A model generated the notes under the pieces. That model made no database searches and was not told the origin of the DNA. It was given only the letters and a program-made list of their open reading frames with translations. This document shows positions 32,416 through 43,997 of a stretch of DNA of 64,000 nucleotides, piece after piece. The first letter of the stretch is position 1. Each line of letters starts with the position of its first letter. Source of the DNA: Apodospora peruviana (taxonomy: Eukaryota; Ascomycota; Sordariomycetes; Sordariales; Lasiosphaeriaceae); contig JAUEDM010000007.1 in assembly GCA_033439685.1 (NCBI GenBank), positions 1,984,001 through 2,048,000 of the forward strand. The letters run 5' to 3'. A program made the translations under genes and the position numbers.

Positions 32416-35400
32416 TCATCGAAATGCTGCCGGGGTTCCAAGGATGCCCGTCCAGTCGTCCTGAAAATTCGGGTCCGCAATCATCTGCTCTACCATATGC
32501 CTATGCTGCTGATGCTGTGCAAGATGATGCTGATGTTGGTCTCCGCCTCTAGCTCCTCCCCCCTGCTGCTGTTGCTGCAGTGCAATCATGTTCGCCGTGT
32601 TGTACATCTGCGTCGGATCCATCCTATGATGATGCGGCCCCGCGTGGGCTGGTTGCACGAGGTACGGCGGGATAGGTCCCAGCAGTTGGCCCTCAATATC
32701 ATCATAAATATTCGTCATGTAAAACTGCATCGCGTCCTGTGCCTGCGAATTTGTTCCCGACGGGTGAGATGCCTGTCGCTGCTGTTGTCCACCAGTGGCC
32801 GTACCTGTTACCGGATCGAGGAGGGGTTGGTTCGGATACGCAAACGGATCGGCCGAAGGGAACATCATGGCGTCGAGCTTGTAGATTGAGCTGGCCGAGC
32901 TTCCTCCCGTCTGCGGGAAGGCTGATCTCTGCCCCGGTGCACCTCCAGCGGTGCTGCTCGAGTCCGAGCTGGTTCCTCTCATTGTGATATCCAACGGCAA
33001 AAGCTCCTGCAAGTTAGTCGCAAAATTCTGCCCCGCTAGGCCGCCGTTCTGCTGTAGCCCAACTGTGTCGAACGATGTCGTTCTCTGAGGCCGCCGTACT
33101 TCTCTCCGGCCGGGGCCAGGTTGGGGCCGGACCAGCTCTTCCGACCTCCGCTGTGGTAAGGTATTCTCTCGTACTCCCGGATGAGCTTGCAAGGGCACGC
33201 TACCCGCCTTTGACCCTGGTGCCGGTGCCGATCGCTTCTTCGTTGTAGTCGGTCGAGTGGACGCGTTTTTCAGACTTTCTGGTAATTGTTCGAATACAGC
33301 CTAATTCGTCGTCAAAAAAGCCCAAGCATAGTATTCTATCTTGGAAACTCACATTAAGCGCGCTCGTAATCCTGTCTGCGCTGAGACTTCTCTGTGCAAG
33401 ATTAGAAATAACCTCCCTACCAGCCTTTGCATCCGCCAGAATCTCCGCGGACCCTGGCTTGTCCGGATTCTCCAACACGTAGAAAATCAGCGAAAGGATG
33501 GCAAAGAACTGGGTGTATAGGATGAACCAATACGGCCCAATCAAGACGGCCTGCTTTTGGATCTCGATTCCAATGTGTATGATATTCCGAGACACGCTGA
33601 TTCCGGCAGCTGCGCAATTGTAGTATCGGTCGTCGATCTTCTTGCCAGCTGTTAACCTCGGCGAAACGTAGTGGAGAAATGGCCTGTAGAGCATCATCTG
33701 GACGTGTGCGTAGCCAAATCTGAGAAGTGTGCGAACTCTGTCCAATTTTGTTGTTAGGATTGTCATTTGATCAAACATAATCCTAGATGTGAAACAAGGT
33801 TTCTCCCCCGAAGGAGTCGGAACGAAAACAGAGATGAAGAATGGTTTACTTACCGGATAACCTCCATCGGTCCCTCGTGGCTCGGTCGCCAGTAAATCGG
33901 AAGCTTTTCGTACCAGTCGTGAAGTTCTCGCTCGATCTCCTTGATTCGAGAATAACTAATCATATACGTCGCATTTGGTCGCTCCCCATTCATCACGCAC
34001 TCTTCCACCCCCTTGAGCGGGTAAATATACTTGATTACCTTGGATAATATCCCCATCAGGTTATTGTGGGCGTTACACCCCTGAAAGAATGACGGTGTTC
34101 CTGGTGGAGGTGCGAGGATCGTGTCCTTTGTGATGTACTCGTCGTCAACCTCTGTGGGCATAGGCTGGTCGATGTCCTCGTCGTGTAGCAATATTGGAAA
34201 TCCGAGTATGGCAGACACATACGTGTCCATTTGTCGGACAACATGGAACACCCGACGCCTGGTCTCATCTTCGATCGGCGTGATCTTTGCGTGTGATAAA
34301 TGTCGGTGCAGTCCCATACGCAGGGAAGAGCGGAGAGCAATTCCGAGAAACGCGTAGCAGCCACTGATATTGGATGTGGCTTGGAGAAACAGGATCATAA
34401 ACAGGAGCCCTTGCAGCGAGACCATATCCCGACATTCGGCGACGTCTTGTAAAATCAAGCGAGCAGAAGCGTAGTATTTAGTCCTACAAAGTTTGTCAGT
34501 CACGTCCAAACATTGTTCTTGAAAATCATCAAGAATGATTACCCTTCTTCCAAAGCTGACTTGTACGATATCGGGGGACCTGAAGGGTTGTCTTCGGAAA
34601 CATTATACATGCAGCCGAGTGCCATGACAGAATACAGAAGGCCCAGGAATTTGTGTTCCTCGTTCCCCCACGACTCCTGGGGCTTCTCGTACAGCCTGTC
34701 AAGCATCTCGTAGAAGGACGGTATGTGAACAATACGGAGCAGGCATGTAGCGCAATTGAGCGAGTAATAACAGAGAGTGCGAACTTTTTCCTGGGGCGGA
34801 AGGTCGTATATGTTTGGGAGCGGAGAGACATCCCAGGGCGAGCTCACATTCGACCTGGGAGAATCGAGGCTGAACATGCCAGCTGGCCGGGCCGGCCGCG
34901 GAAGAAAAGGGATGCGATAGTCGTTGCCGAGAATCCCCTTAAAGTGCTCCTTCATCCGCCTCAGGAACACGGCGCCGGATGAAATACCGTGGAAATCCCA
35001 TTCGCCGCCTTCATTAAGATCCAGCTGACCAATGGTCTCGATCATCGACATGATTTGGGCATCCGGGATCTCTGGCTCCTTGGTCCCTTCTTCGGATTTG
35101 ATTCTCATAGCCCTGGCGCGTGCTTGTTCCCTGTTGCGAAACTCCTGCTGGACGGCCGGGTCAAGGTCCGGATCAGTCAAGTCAACATCTGGGACGAATT
35201 TGCGCAAGAGGGCTTCGGCTCGCTGGAGCCTGGTCTCGAGGGCCTCAATGTATTGCGGTGCGGGATTCCTGCGACGATTCGATGGCTTATCATAAGTGCA
35301 TTCTGTGAACATGTTAGCATGGACCGTCCGGTTGACGGACTGTCAGTCTAAACAAAGGTTCGCGTTACCATAGCTGTACACAGAACAATGCGTGCAGGGT

Positions 35401-35765
35401 TGCTTTCCGTCGCACTTGATTTTCTTCCTGCGGCATTCATCGCACGCTCTCGTGACCCTCCGTCGCTTCTGTACCGGCATGCTCCCGGTGTCGCCGGCCG
35501 CGTCGGAACCTCCCGGCTCACCGGCGTCAGACCCTGATTTACCAGGGCCATGCGCCGATGACTTGACGCTGTCAGCCGGAGAACCACGGTCCTGTGGGGA
35601 CATGTCCAGAGATTCGTCGTCAGACATGTCGGGCGTCGGACCGGAGCCGGGTATACTGGGCGCAACGTCGATATTCGTTCCGGTGCTCACACTGGATAGT
35701 TGGGATGGTTGTGAAAGAGGTCGAGGTGGACGAGGACGACTGTCCTCGTTGCTTGAAGCCGGCAT
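32416..35765 (-). CDS. Zn2Cys6 transcription factor with fungal-specific middle homology region
   Basis: This is a large nuclear regulator. The exons (high to low) are 35765-35369, 35302-34543, 34483-33854, 33737-33353 and 33300-32416, giving 1018 residues. The zinc cluster cysteines are 108, 111, 118, 124, 127 and 134, in CDECRRKKIKCDGKQPC then THCSVYSYEC. The last is restored across intron 1. A linker and coiled coil follow (NPAPQYIEALETRLQRAEALL). The fungal_trans domain includes SSGAVFLRRMKEHF, TRRRVFHVVRQMDTYVSAILGFP and VQMMLYRPFLHYVSP. The C-terminal 290 residues are Q/H/G-rich and likely an activation region, ending DDWTGILGTPAAFR. Intron 3 could instead end at 33783, adding 15 in-frame residues. 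The overall type resembles regulators of carbon or lipid catabolism, but I cannot name the orthologue. A G-quadruplex-type tract lies 271 bp upstream of the start. Confidence 0.87.
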
Positions 35766-38700
35766 GTTTCTGGGGCCAGTTTGGTTTGCGCAGGCAGCGA
35801 ATGGCCTGTCGGTCTCTAGACCGTGGTATTTTTTTCCCAGTCTCGGCGGCGACTGTTAGGTCTTGGTGTGCATATTTGAGCGAGGGTTGGCGCGTCTACA
35901 ACGGTCCTCCTGGACCATGTTCCTACGGCAGAAAGACCAAATTCCTCCAGGCAGAAGGGCTTGATTCGAACACAAATCGAGACCACCAGTGAGACTCGCA
36001 GATAGGTGGGCGCTTGCACATAAACTTCCGTACAAGGGCAGGGCAGGGCAGGGGGGGTGTTTACCGCACCGGGCCCTGTCAGTTCGAGTCAACAGCCGTC
36101 TGGCGGGCTGCAATTCACAATCCACTTTGTGCGTGCTCCGCTAGGTAGAGAAGCACCAGGATGATGGATGAGTGAAGTGTGGTAGGGGCACGGCCGAGTA
36201 CTGTACAGAACAGATGAGCTGCAGCTTCGAGGACAGACCCGCAGAGGTGAGTGACAAGATGCCGTGTGGGTTGTTGTGGATTGTGGAACCGCTAAGGTGT
36301 CAAGAGAAGACGAGCGGCCAGGCAGGGAGGTGTATATGTGCCGGTGCCGATTCGGTGTCAAGGGACCGTAGGACTGGCGTAAAAGAGACGACCAACGATC
36401 GACCAACCCTCACCAGCCGCCGACCAAAATTAACTTTAAAATCAGGACAAATAGGGTCGTAGACTAGAACGTTTAGATGAGTATTCTAGCTTCAGGGCAG
36501 AAAGAAGAGAACTGCAAAATGATGACTAACACCGGGACATGAGCAATAGGTCAAGGAGCCGATTTCGCGTGCGAGCCGGGCATCAAGAACAGCTCCTGCG
36601 TCCACAGCTGGATCAAGAGATTACCCAGTCCGGTATACCGGCATACTCCGAAAGTCTGGTTCAGAGGAGGTGGGTAGAAGTGACATGTTGTATGTCCTCT
36701 ATTCATATGTACGGTACTATGTAGGGAGGTGATGGAGGGTGTACCTACTCTGTACGCCCTAGCCTCCCTGCGAATTATGATTCGTAAATAGTAAGACCGC
36801 CTAAGTGTTGAAGGTCTTGTCTCAATCGCCTTGTTCGTCGACATAAAAACCTCCGCCGCAAGACGGGGGGTAGGCTCCGCGCCCCTGGGACTGAACCTTA
36901 CAGCACAACAGGTGGACGAGGAATCGATTGGCAGCTGTAGGTCGAGGAATGAGGGGTCTCCAGCCTCGAGGCAGCTAACAAATAAACGCTCTTGAGTTAA
37001 TGAGGGCGACGTAAGACGGTAGTCTGTGGTAAAGGTGTGGACGGGATGGAAGGGACAATCGACTTTGGATCAAACCAAGGATGACGACTCTGCAGCCGCG
37101 GGTATTTTCAAATCCAGATGCCACGCCGAATATAGATATGGCTGTTGAGTGCCAGTAAGGCTCAGGCTCAAGCTCGATCTCAACAAGCCATCTTCTTGTC
37201 ACTATATCGCAATTCGTGCTGGAGGCGCCAGGTATGTACCCGGGCTGTTGATCTTGGAGTCTCGCTTCTCTGTCGGGAACGGGTTATGTGCTTCGGAATC
37301 GAGATACGCCGTAGGCAGCAAGCGTCCCGGGGTCCACCCCCAATCAAGAGCTCTTGGCAGAGTTCATCCCAGGTGTCCCATCAGTGCCATCCCAAGTCAC
37401 AGGCGTAGGTCCTATGCACGCACGAGGCACGCTATTGCTCTTCAATCGGGCAAGACTTGATAGCCCCCCCGAACGCGTGCTTATTCCCGACCTGAGCCCG
37501 CGCTTGAGCCTGCAGACGGCGACTCGAAAAAGGCAACGAGTGGGGAGCGAATAAAGCAGCAAATATGAAAAAAAAAAGTGCAGGGGGAAACCCTCATCAG
37601 TCACCTGTGTGTTGGGTGTATGTACCACAGCACGCCCGGCCCCTCTTCTTCTTCCCAGCCATGGCCCATGATCCATGGTTCAGTCTCTTCAGTCGCTTTC
37701 TGTGGTGGATTGTACATTGGAAGAATCCACCCCAGCGTGGAATCGGTGCTTATTCGGGTTTGCCATCGAGGGATTCTAGTGTGTACCCATACTCGAGAGA
37801 TCCCATTCACCACAAAGGCAAGTACTTCGTCGTCGAGGCATGGACATGGCATGGAGCATGGCGTAAGGAGGCTAAGGCACTGTTGAGTGTAGTCTAAACT
37901 AGCGCATCTCGGACCCTAATCGGGACGGACACGGATGAAGTGAGCGATGAAATCCTGGAGGTGGCATTGTTTCGCCATGTCCATCACGAGCACGGGCAGC
38001 CACCGGCCCGGGCGCTTGGTATCAAGAAGTACGTGGCCATGTGTGCGCTCTGTCCTTGCCCAGCGGCGGCGGCGGTCTTGGATATTGGGATATTGGATAT
38101 GCGGGCGTTGCGGGTGGTTGAGAGTGTCAGCGCTGTGACACGACAAGAAGATCAGAAAAGGGCAAAAAGTATCGATCTCATTGGGGGAGAGCCACATCGG
38201 ATTCAAGCGCCGGAACAGGTGAAAACAGGGGACTCGTGGGACTCCCAGGGACTTTTTTCGCTTTGGGATGTTGAAAAAGATGGGGAAGGGCAGCCAGGGA
38301 CCCCGCCAGGGACCACGGGCGCGGTGGATCAGCCATGGGGGCGGGCACGGATTCCGGCTGCGAGCCTGCAAGAGGAAGGAACAGGTGCAGCAGCCACCGA
38401 GGCAAAGAGAGTACGCTAGAGGCTTGGCCTACGTCACTTGGCAGCTCAGGGTGACGCTCCTCCCCAGTGGCTACGTAAAATCAGCCCATAAGTACAGATC
38501 CCGCTCTTGGCTGATATGGAGAGCGGCCCCCTTTTGCAGCTTTTTGCATTGCTTCAACACCAATCACAGATGCCATAGATGGCACTTCCTAAAGCGCGAT
38601 TTCTCGAGGGCTCCGGCTCCGCGACTCTTTTCAACTTGACATTGTATTTTCTAGGAGATAAAACATAAATCCGATTCGAGACACACCGGTGTCCCGGTCC

Positions 38701-40232
38701 CCTTTTCACGCGCAGTCCAGTCCACCTGTCCATGTGGCCCCCCGCCGATGGAACTAGAGTAGGTACTTTATTGGATCTCGGGATATTTCTCTGGTTGGGG
38801 GTCGTTGACCCCCCTTTTTCGCCGATTGTCGAGGTACACTACACTCACACAACCTTTGACATCTCCCCACAACCCAAAAGGGTCTTGAGGTTGTCCTCGC
38901 TTGCAGTCGCCACAAATACGCAGATACTTTAATGAAATTTTAGCTACGGATGATCACCAACACGTTACATTTCATATGCTGTTAAACCCGTACCTGGGAG
39001 TCCACCTCGAGCTGCATCCTCACTTCCACGGATCAGGAAATTCAGTTCACCACTCGCCAATCGCAATTCGTACACGTCCAGCTGGATCCATATCTCACAG
39101 GCCCCCGCTCGCCCTGGATCAAGCCTGTCAGCCCTGCCACGTGCCAAATGAGCGGCTGTCCGTCTGAGTAGAAGTTGCGGTCAACACCCATCATTATTAA
39201 TGTAAAATACCTATTTACACAATGGTACCACAGTAGGGCGCGTTTGACCGTTCCGGGCCAACACGGAAGCCGAGAATTAGCCCTTCCCGTCGTACAGTGG
39301 ACCCGACCTCCTGGCATCCTTCGAGAAGGCGAACTCAGACATCAGCTTGAACCTGTCCACTCTATGCAAGACCTGTTTTGAACTGTATTTATGATTCCCT
39401 TTCCATTCGGCCTGTTGTTCATGATATCCCCAAATTCACTTCCCTTTTAATATCTGTCATTGTAGTTCCAAGATCTCCTAGTTAACCTGGCACACGCTGC
39501 CAACAAAAAGGCACACCAAAGGCAACGCCTACCACACTTTTGACATCCAGCTGACTTAGACCAGAAATTCAATCTCACACCTCTTATCCGTTACGTGTCT
39601 AAGCACAACCAGATATTGGCTGGAGGCCCTATACTAGAGAAACGTTTTGAAGATTTCTCGGGATTTTTGGAGCTGGGATTGGAGTGTGTCTGAGAGTGTT
39701 GCTTACGTGGCCAGAATTGCGATTATCTTGTTGGTTAACTTGGTCCATTATACTTCGCGGAGTATAAACGTGAACCAAATTGGGAAATTGCTCACGTGCT
39801 TCACTGTGCCTACTGAGTGGAACTCTCAAATTATGCGATCCAATTGCAATCCCAACGCTTGTCTTGGCAATAGCTCAGCGTTGCAGACTGAGATTCTGAG
39901 AAGACTGGGAATACGACAACCAAAAAAGCGAGGAGAAAACGTCGGTACGAGTCGGTACGACCCCTCATACTGCCCCACTACGCAATCTGTCTGATTTGGA
40001 AGCTTTGATCAGAACCCTCCAACTGACCATATGACCAATAGGGAGCTCTAACCAGGACCCCGCCTTTTGCCAGCCGGAACCGGTGCCTGGTTTGCGCACA
40101 GAGGCTTGAACGTTCGTCTCCATCTCAGCCTCGACCCATGCTCTTCATCGCGGTAACGTGAGGTCACCTTCAGCCTTGCCGGTCTTCAACATCAACCCAT
40201 CATCAAGTTGAAAAGTCCCAGCACGAAGCAAA
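35766..40232. other. 4.5-kb gene-free spacer between a Zn2Cys6 gene and csn-1
   Basis: This is the longest spacer in the window and lies between two divergent genes. I see no protein with recognisable features on either strand. A 159-codon plus-strand frame at 37940-38419 has no family character. A G-run tract lies at 36036-36057. The last 1 kb (39170-40150) is AT-richer. A regulator with an unusually long promoter, or an unrecognised non-coding RNA, would both fit. Confidence 0.5.
36036..36057 (+). other. G-quadruplex-forming motif
   Basis: Four G-tracts lie on the plus strand: GGG, CA, GGG, CA, GGG, CA, then seven Gs. This fits the standard G3N1-7 rule with 2-nt loops. It lies upstream of the minus-strand Zn2Cys6 gene, so the G-rich strand is the template strand of that gene. 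The motif is seen directly; folding is inferred. Confidence 0.7.
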
Positions 40233-41879
40233 ATGACCAACCATTTACTGAATTTCTTTACTGTCATAGACAATCAAGGCGGAATCATTGTTCGAGGTAA
40301 GTTGTCCAAGACTGCCCCGCATTTGACGACAGGTCTCCCCCCAACCGCGTCATATGCCACTGCGTGAGTGCTGACCTGGCAAACAGATGCGCCCAAATTC
40401 GATCTCGACCTCTATATTCAGAATTACCGGGGTGAGTCTCCGTTTATCATAGCACACAGCGCTCCCCCCCCCCCCAAATCTCTAACTCTTCCGTCCGTCA
40501 ACAAGGCCGCACCCGCTTCGACCGCCTATTCCTCATCGGCCGCAGCTCTGTCCCCTTATGCGTCGATGCGCTAAAAGCCGCTACCGCGGAAGCAAAACGA
40601 GGACGCGATACCCAGCGGTATCGGGAGGTGGTTGAGCATTTACGAATTGCAGCGCCCAACGAGCCAGAAGCTACCTTTGACCAGGCGTGGCTGGAGAGCA
40701 CCGAGAGCGCGAACCGAAATGAGACGCACCGCTTGACCGCAGAGCTTAAGGGATACAAGAATAACCTGATCAAGGAGAGCATACGGGTGTGTGAGCATTA
40801 TCATCTTGGTTTGTTTCTATGTTTCTAACCAAAGAGTCCCAAACTAGATGGGCAACGAGGACCTCGGCAAACACCTGGAGAGCATCGGCGACCTGAACGG
40901 GGCAGCTGAATCGTACTCAAAGATGAGACCGGATGTCAGCACACCTAAGCAAATAGTCGACGTCGGAAAACACCTCGTTCGTGTGTCCCTACAGCGACGC
41001 GAGTGGAGCATGGTGAGCGCGCACCTGAGTAAAATGGGAGGCAATCAAAACTCCGAGGACGAGAAAACGCTACAGCCCTACATTAAGATTGTTTCTGGTA
41101 TCGCTTTGATGGGCCAAGAACGCTTCCACGAGGCTGCCATAGCCTTCCTAGCGGCGGACGCCGAAGTTGCCGCCTCCCACTACAACGAGGTCGCCAGCCC
41201 GAATGATGTCGCCATCTACGGCGGCCTTTTGGCGCTTGCGTCTATGGACCGCAGGGACCTGCAGACCAAAGTCCTCGACAACTCGTCGTTCCGCACGTTC
41301 CTGGAGCGGGAGCCGCACATCCGGCGGGCCGTCACGCAGTTTGTGAATGGCCGGTACTCCGCGTGTATCGCAACGCTGGAGTCGCACCGCCCGGACTATT
41401 TGCTTGATATCTACCTACAGAAGCACATCCCAAAAATCTACGACGAAATCCGCAACAAGTGCATCGTGCAGTACCTTATTCCGTTCTCGCGGGTCAAGCT
41501 CGACACCATGCAGGCGGCGTTTGGCGGGCCCGACAAGTTTGTCGAAGATGAGCTGTTTACCATGATCAAGGCGGGCACCCTGAAGGCTAGCGTCAATACC
41601 ATTGACAAGGTAATACCCATATCTATGATCCAGACACTTATATTATGCTGACACATCTTCTCTGGGGAAAAGCTTGTTACCACTGTCTCGCCAAATTCGA
41701 GACTCAAGATGCAGGCCGACGCGCTTGAGACGGCTCGGAGCTACGAGAAGCAGGCTATCGACCGGCTCAGGCGCATGAGCATCGCGGCCGCGGATCTTGA
41801 GTTCAAGGGGCAGCGTCGGACGGGCGGTATGCATGGCCTCGGCGCGTCGGTGGATATGTTTGATGAGACAACGGTATGA
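40233..41879 (+). CDS. csn-1: COP9 signalosome subunit 1 (PCI domain)
   Basis: This is a subunit of the COP9 signalosome, which removes NEDD8 from cullin-RING ligases and so controls protein turnover, development and, in Neurospora, the clock. The exons are 40233-40296, 40387-40431, 40506-40786, 40848-41609 and 41673-41879, giving 452 residues. N-terminal blocks are FDLDLYIQNYRG joined by splicing to RTRFDRLFLIG. The helical repeat region has MGNEDLGKHLESIGDLNGAA. The PCI domain includes DIYLQKHIPKIYDEIRNKC, IVQYLIPFSRVKLDTMQAAF and the winged-helix end LKASVNTIDKLVTTVSPNSR, which spans intron 4. The tail GGMHGLGASVDMFDET is short. Intron 2 contains a run of 12 C. The gene is intact. Confidence 0.95.
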
Positions 41880-42330
41880 TGATGATCATGATGATAGGGG
41901 AACGGAGTTTCGGGGCAACGACCTGGCGTTTTTACTGATTACATGGCTTTATTTGGCTTCATCATTGTCCCGGTAGTTAATTACCAGGTAGCTTCACTTG
42001 GCCGCTTCTCGGAGGAGAGGATGCCATAGTCAGAGCTTTGCTGGCCGGTAAACGGTCTTTAGATTTAGCAAATAAATCATCCGTAAAATATTAGTCCCTT
42101 TGGATCTTTTCAACTTGTTGTTCATGCTACCTAGTATCGAATAGGTACCCAGGTACTTAGCGTTTGCTAAAAGGGTTCTCCAACCATCAAGAGGGAAGCA
42201 TGAGGATAGCACAACGTCAAACCAAATCGGCAGTTTCCCAAACACAGCAACACACATCGGTAGTGGTACAGCATTTTTCGCATAAAAAAGCTTTGGGTAT
42301 CAAATAAAATCTCCTGGTTTTCCTCTTCTT
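41880..42330. other. Spacer between convergent csn-1 and prp18
   Basis: These 451 bp between two 3' ends contain overlapping ACCTA/TAGGTA motifs at about 42127-42162. No gene is seen. Confidence 0.6.
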
Positions 42331-43428
42331 TCAGCCCATAAGCTGCCTGATATCCTCGGGCGGCCACCTGACCTGTGCAAAGGTCAAACACCGCTTGATG
42401 CTCTGGAGGTACTTGCGCGTGACCTCGCCGCCCATGATGTGGCCCTTGGCGCCGTTGTGAAGCTTCTCGCGCGCGCTGCGCTCGTGGATACCAACCATAG
42501 TGACACCGATCGGCCAGGCGGCCTTGCCGATGCTCAGCCTCAGGTAGCCGTCGTTGGCGTCCACGTACCGGCGTTCCTGCGCGGCCCCCACAATCTCAAC
42601 GATGGCCTCCAGGATACTCTCATCGAGATCGCCCTTTTCGAACTTGCGGAACAGGGGCCGCATCGTTTCCTTGGACGAGACCATGGCGTTCGCGGCCGCC
42701 TGGCCCGAAAAGGTCTCGGCGTTGTCCTCGCGCGCAAGCGCAATCTCCCACTCGCGCAGCACCATGTTGAAATAGGAGGCCAGTTGGCGGTAGAGGTAAC
42801 GGCGGGCCTTCTTGTCGGTCGCCGGCGGGATTGCGGCGGGCATCTTCATATCCTTCTCTTCGACGGGCAGAAGCGATGTGGCAATCGGTCCCGCCGGCGC
42901 GGTGAGCTTTCCGGATGCCTTGAGATACCGCCGCAGCCTGGCGGCATGGGTCTCGCCGAACAGGGTGATTGGCTCGCCTAGCTCGCGGAGCTTTGGCGCC
43001 AGTTCTGCGTCGGGGATATCCGGTGTTCCGTCGTCATCGTCGTCGTCGTCGGTTTCCGGTTTATCCTTGTCTTGTTCGCTCCCCGGGGGCGGCAGTTCCG
43101 GCAGACCTAGTCGTTTCCTGCGCGCGCGCTCCTCCTCTCGCTCTTTTGCTTCCCGTCGCGCGCGCGATTCTTCCGCTAACCGCTGGCGTTTCTCCTCGCG
43201 GGCTTTGGCCTCCTCGGCGGCATCCTCCTCACGTTTCCGTTTTGCGGCTGCTTTGGCCGCGCGCTGCTCCTCGAGCGCTTTTTGCTCGGCCAGATAGGCT
43301 GCTTGGCGGGCTTCTTCGGCTTCGCGCCGGCTGATGAATTTGGGAGCAGCAGGTTTGGAATCGGCGGGAGTTGAGGTGCCGCCTTTCGCTTTGGCGATTT
43401 CCTTCGACATGAGCGAGGCGAAATCCAT
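42331..43428 (-). CDS. prp18: Pre-mRNA-splicing factor 18
   Basis: PRP18 acts in the second catalytic step of splicing, together with Slu7, stabilising the 3' splice site in the spliceosome. This single exon gives 365 residues, the usual length for filamentous fungi. The N-terminus MDFASLMSKEIAKAK is followed by a long charged A/E/K/R helix and an acidic D-run. The middle carries LRELGEPITLFGETHAARL, the PRP4-like/SFM-type motif. The C-terminal Prp18 domain includes YLYRQLASYFNMVLREWE, MRPLFRKFEKGDLDESIL and LRLSIGKAAWPIGVTMVGIH, the conserved loop of the family. It ends FAQVRWPPEDIRQLMG. The gene is divergent from sap18, with 569 bp between start codons. Confidence 0.96.
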   Translation of the reverse strand: MDFASLMSKEIAKAKGGTSTPADSKPAAPKFISRREAEEARQAAYLAEQKALEEQRAAKAAAKRKREEDAAEEAKAREEKRQRLAEESRARREAKEREEERARRKRLGLPELPPPGSEQDKDKPETDDDDDDDGTPDIPDAELAPKLRELGEPITLFGETHAARLRRYLKASGKLTAPAGPIATSLLPVEEKDMKMPAAIPPATDKKARRYLYRQLASYFNMVLREWEIALAREDNAETFSGQAAANAMVSSKETMRPLFRKFEKGDLDESILEAIVEIVGAAQERRYVDANDGYLRLSIGKAAWPIGVTMVGIHERSAREKLHNGAKGHIMGGEVTRKYLQSIKRCLTFAQVRWPPEDIRQLMG

Positions 43429-43997
43429 CTTTCTGTTGTTTGCCTTCTCTTCTGCTTTTCAATATCCGTACCGAGTTCTGTCTGCTGTATGATGTGTGAC
43501 CTCGCGATGTTCAAATCATCGAAATTGGAGGTCGAGGACAGGCTGTCTGGGCGCGTTCCATTGGGACCTAGGGAGATTCTCGAGAGAAGCCGTTGAGGTG
43601 TCCGCTGAAATTTGGCGCACGAGCCGCTATGACGCAGGGATCCCTAGCACCTTCTATCGCTATGCGCCCCAGCTTCCCGAACCTCACGCCTGGGCCGGCC
43701 CTCGCAGGGATGTGGCACAGGATGATGGGGACGGGAGCTGCGCCCTTGCAACTCAACTCCATCTCAACATGAATTCTGGACAAAGCTTCTGCCATCTCAA
43801 ACTCACATCACGAAAGTGCAAAGGCTGGCACACGATAGTTATGGCCTAGCTATCGACATTATACAACTAATACCTGCGCTGCAATCCTGCCATCTATAAG
43901 AAACATTGCAAGTAAGCCATCGAAACACATCGAGGTATACTCAATCAGCCAGCACTCTTGAGCGATACATCCATTTACATTTCGTCCAAGCACAGTC
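43429..43997. promoter_or_regulatory. Divergent promoter region of prp18 and sap18
   Basis: These 569 bp must hold the promoters of both genes. No coding frame is convincing. I see no named regulatory site with confidence. Confidence 0.55.

Noticed and set aside
37940..38419. 159-codon plus-strand frame in the large spacer
   Set aside because: It has no domain, no splice-supported extension and a mixed composition; chance is the simplest explanation.
40464..40475. Run of 12 C as a possible sequencing or frame problem in csn-1
   Set aside because: It falls inside intron 2, so its length does not affect the protein.
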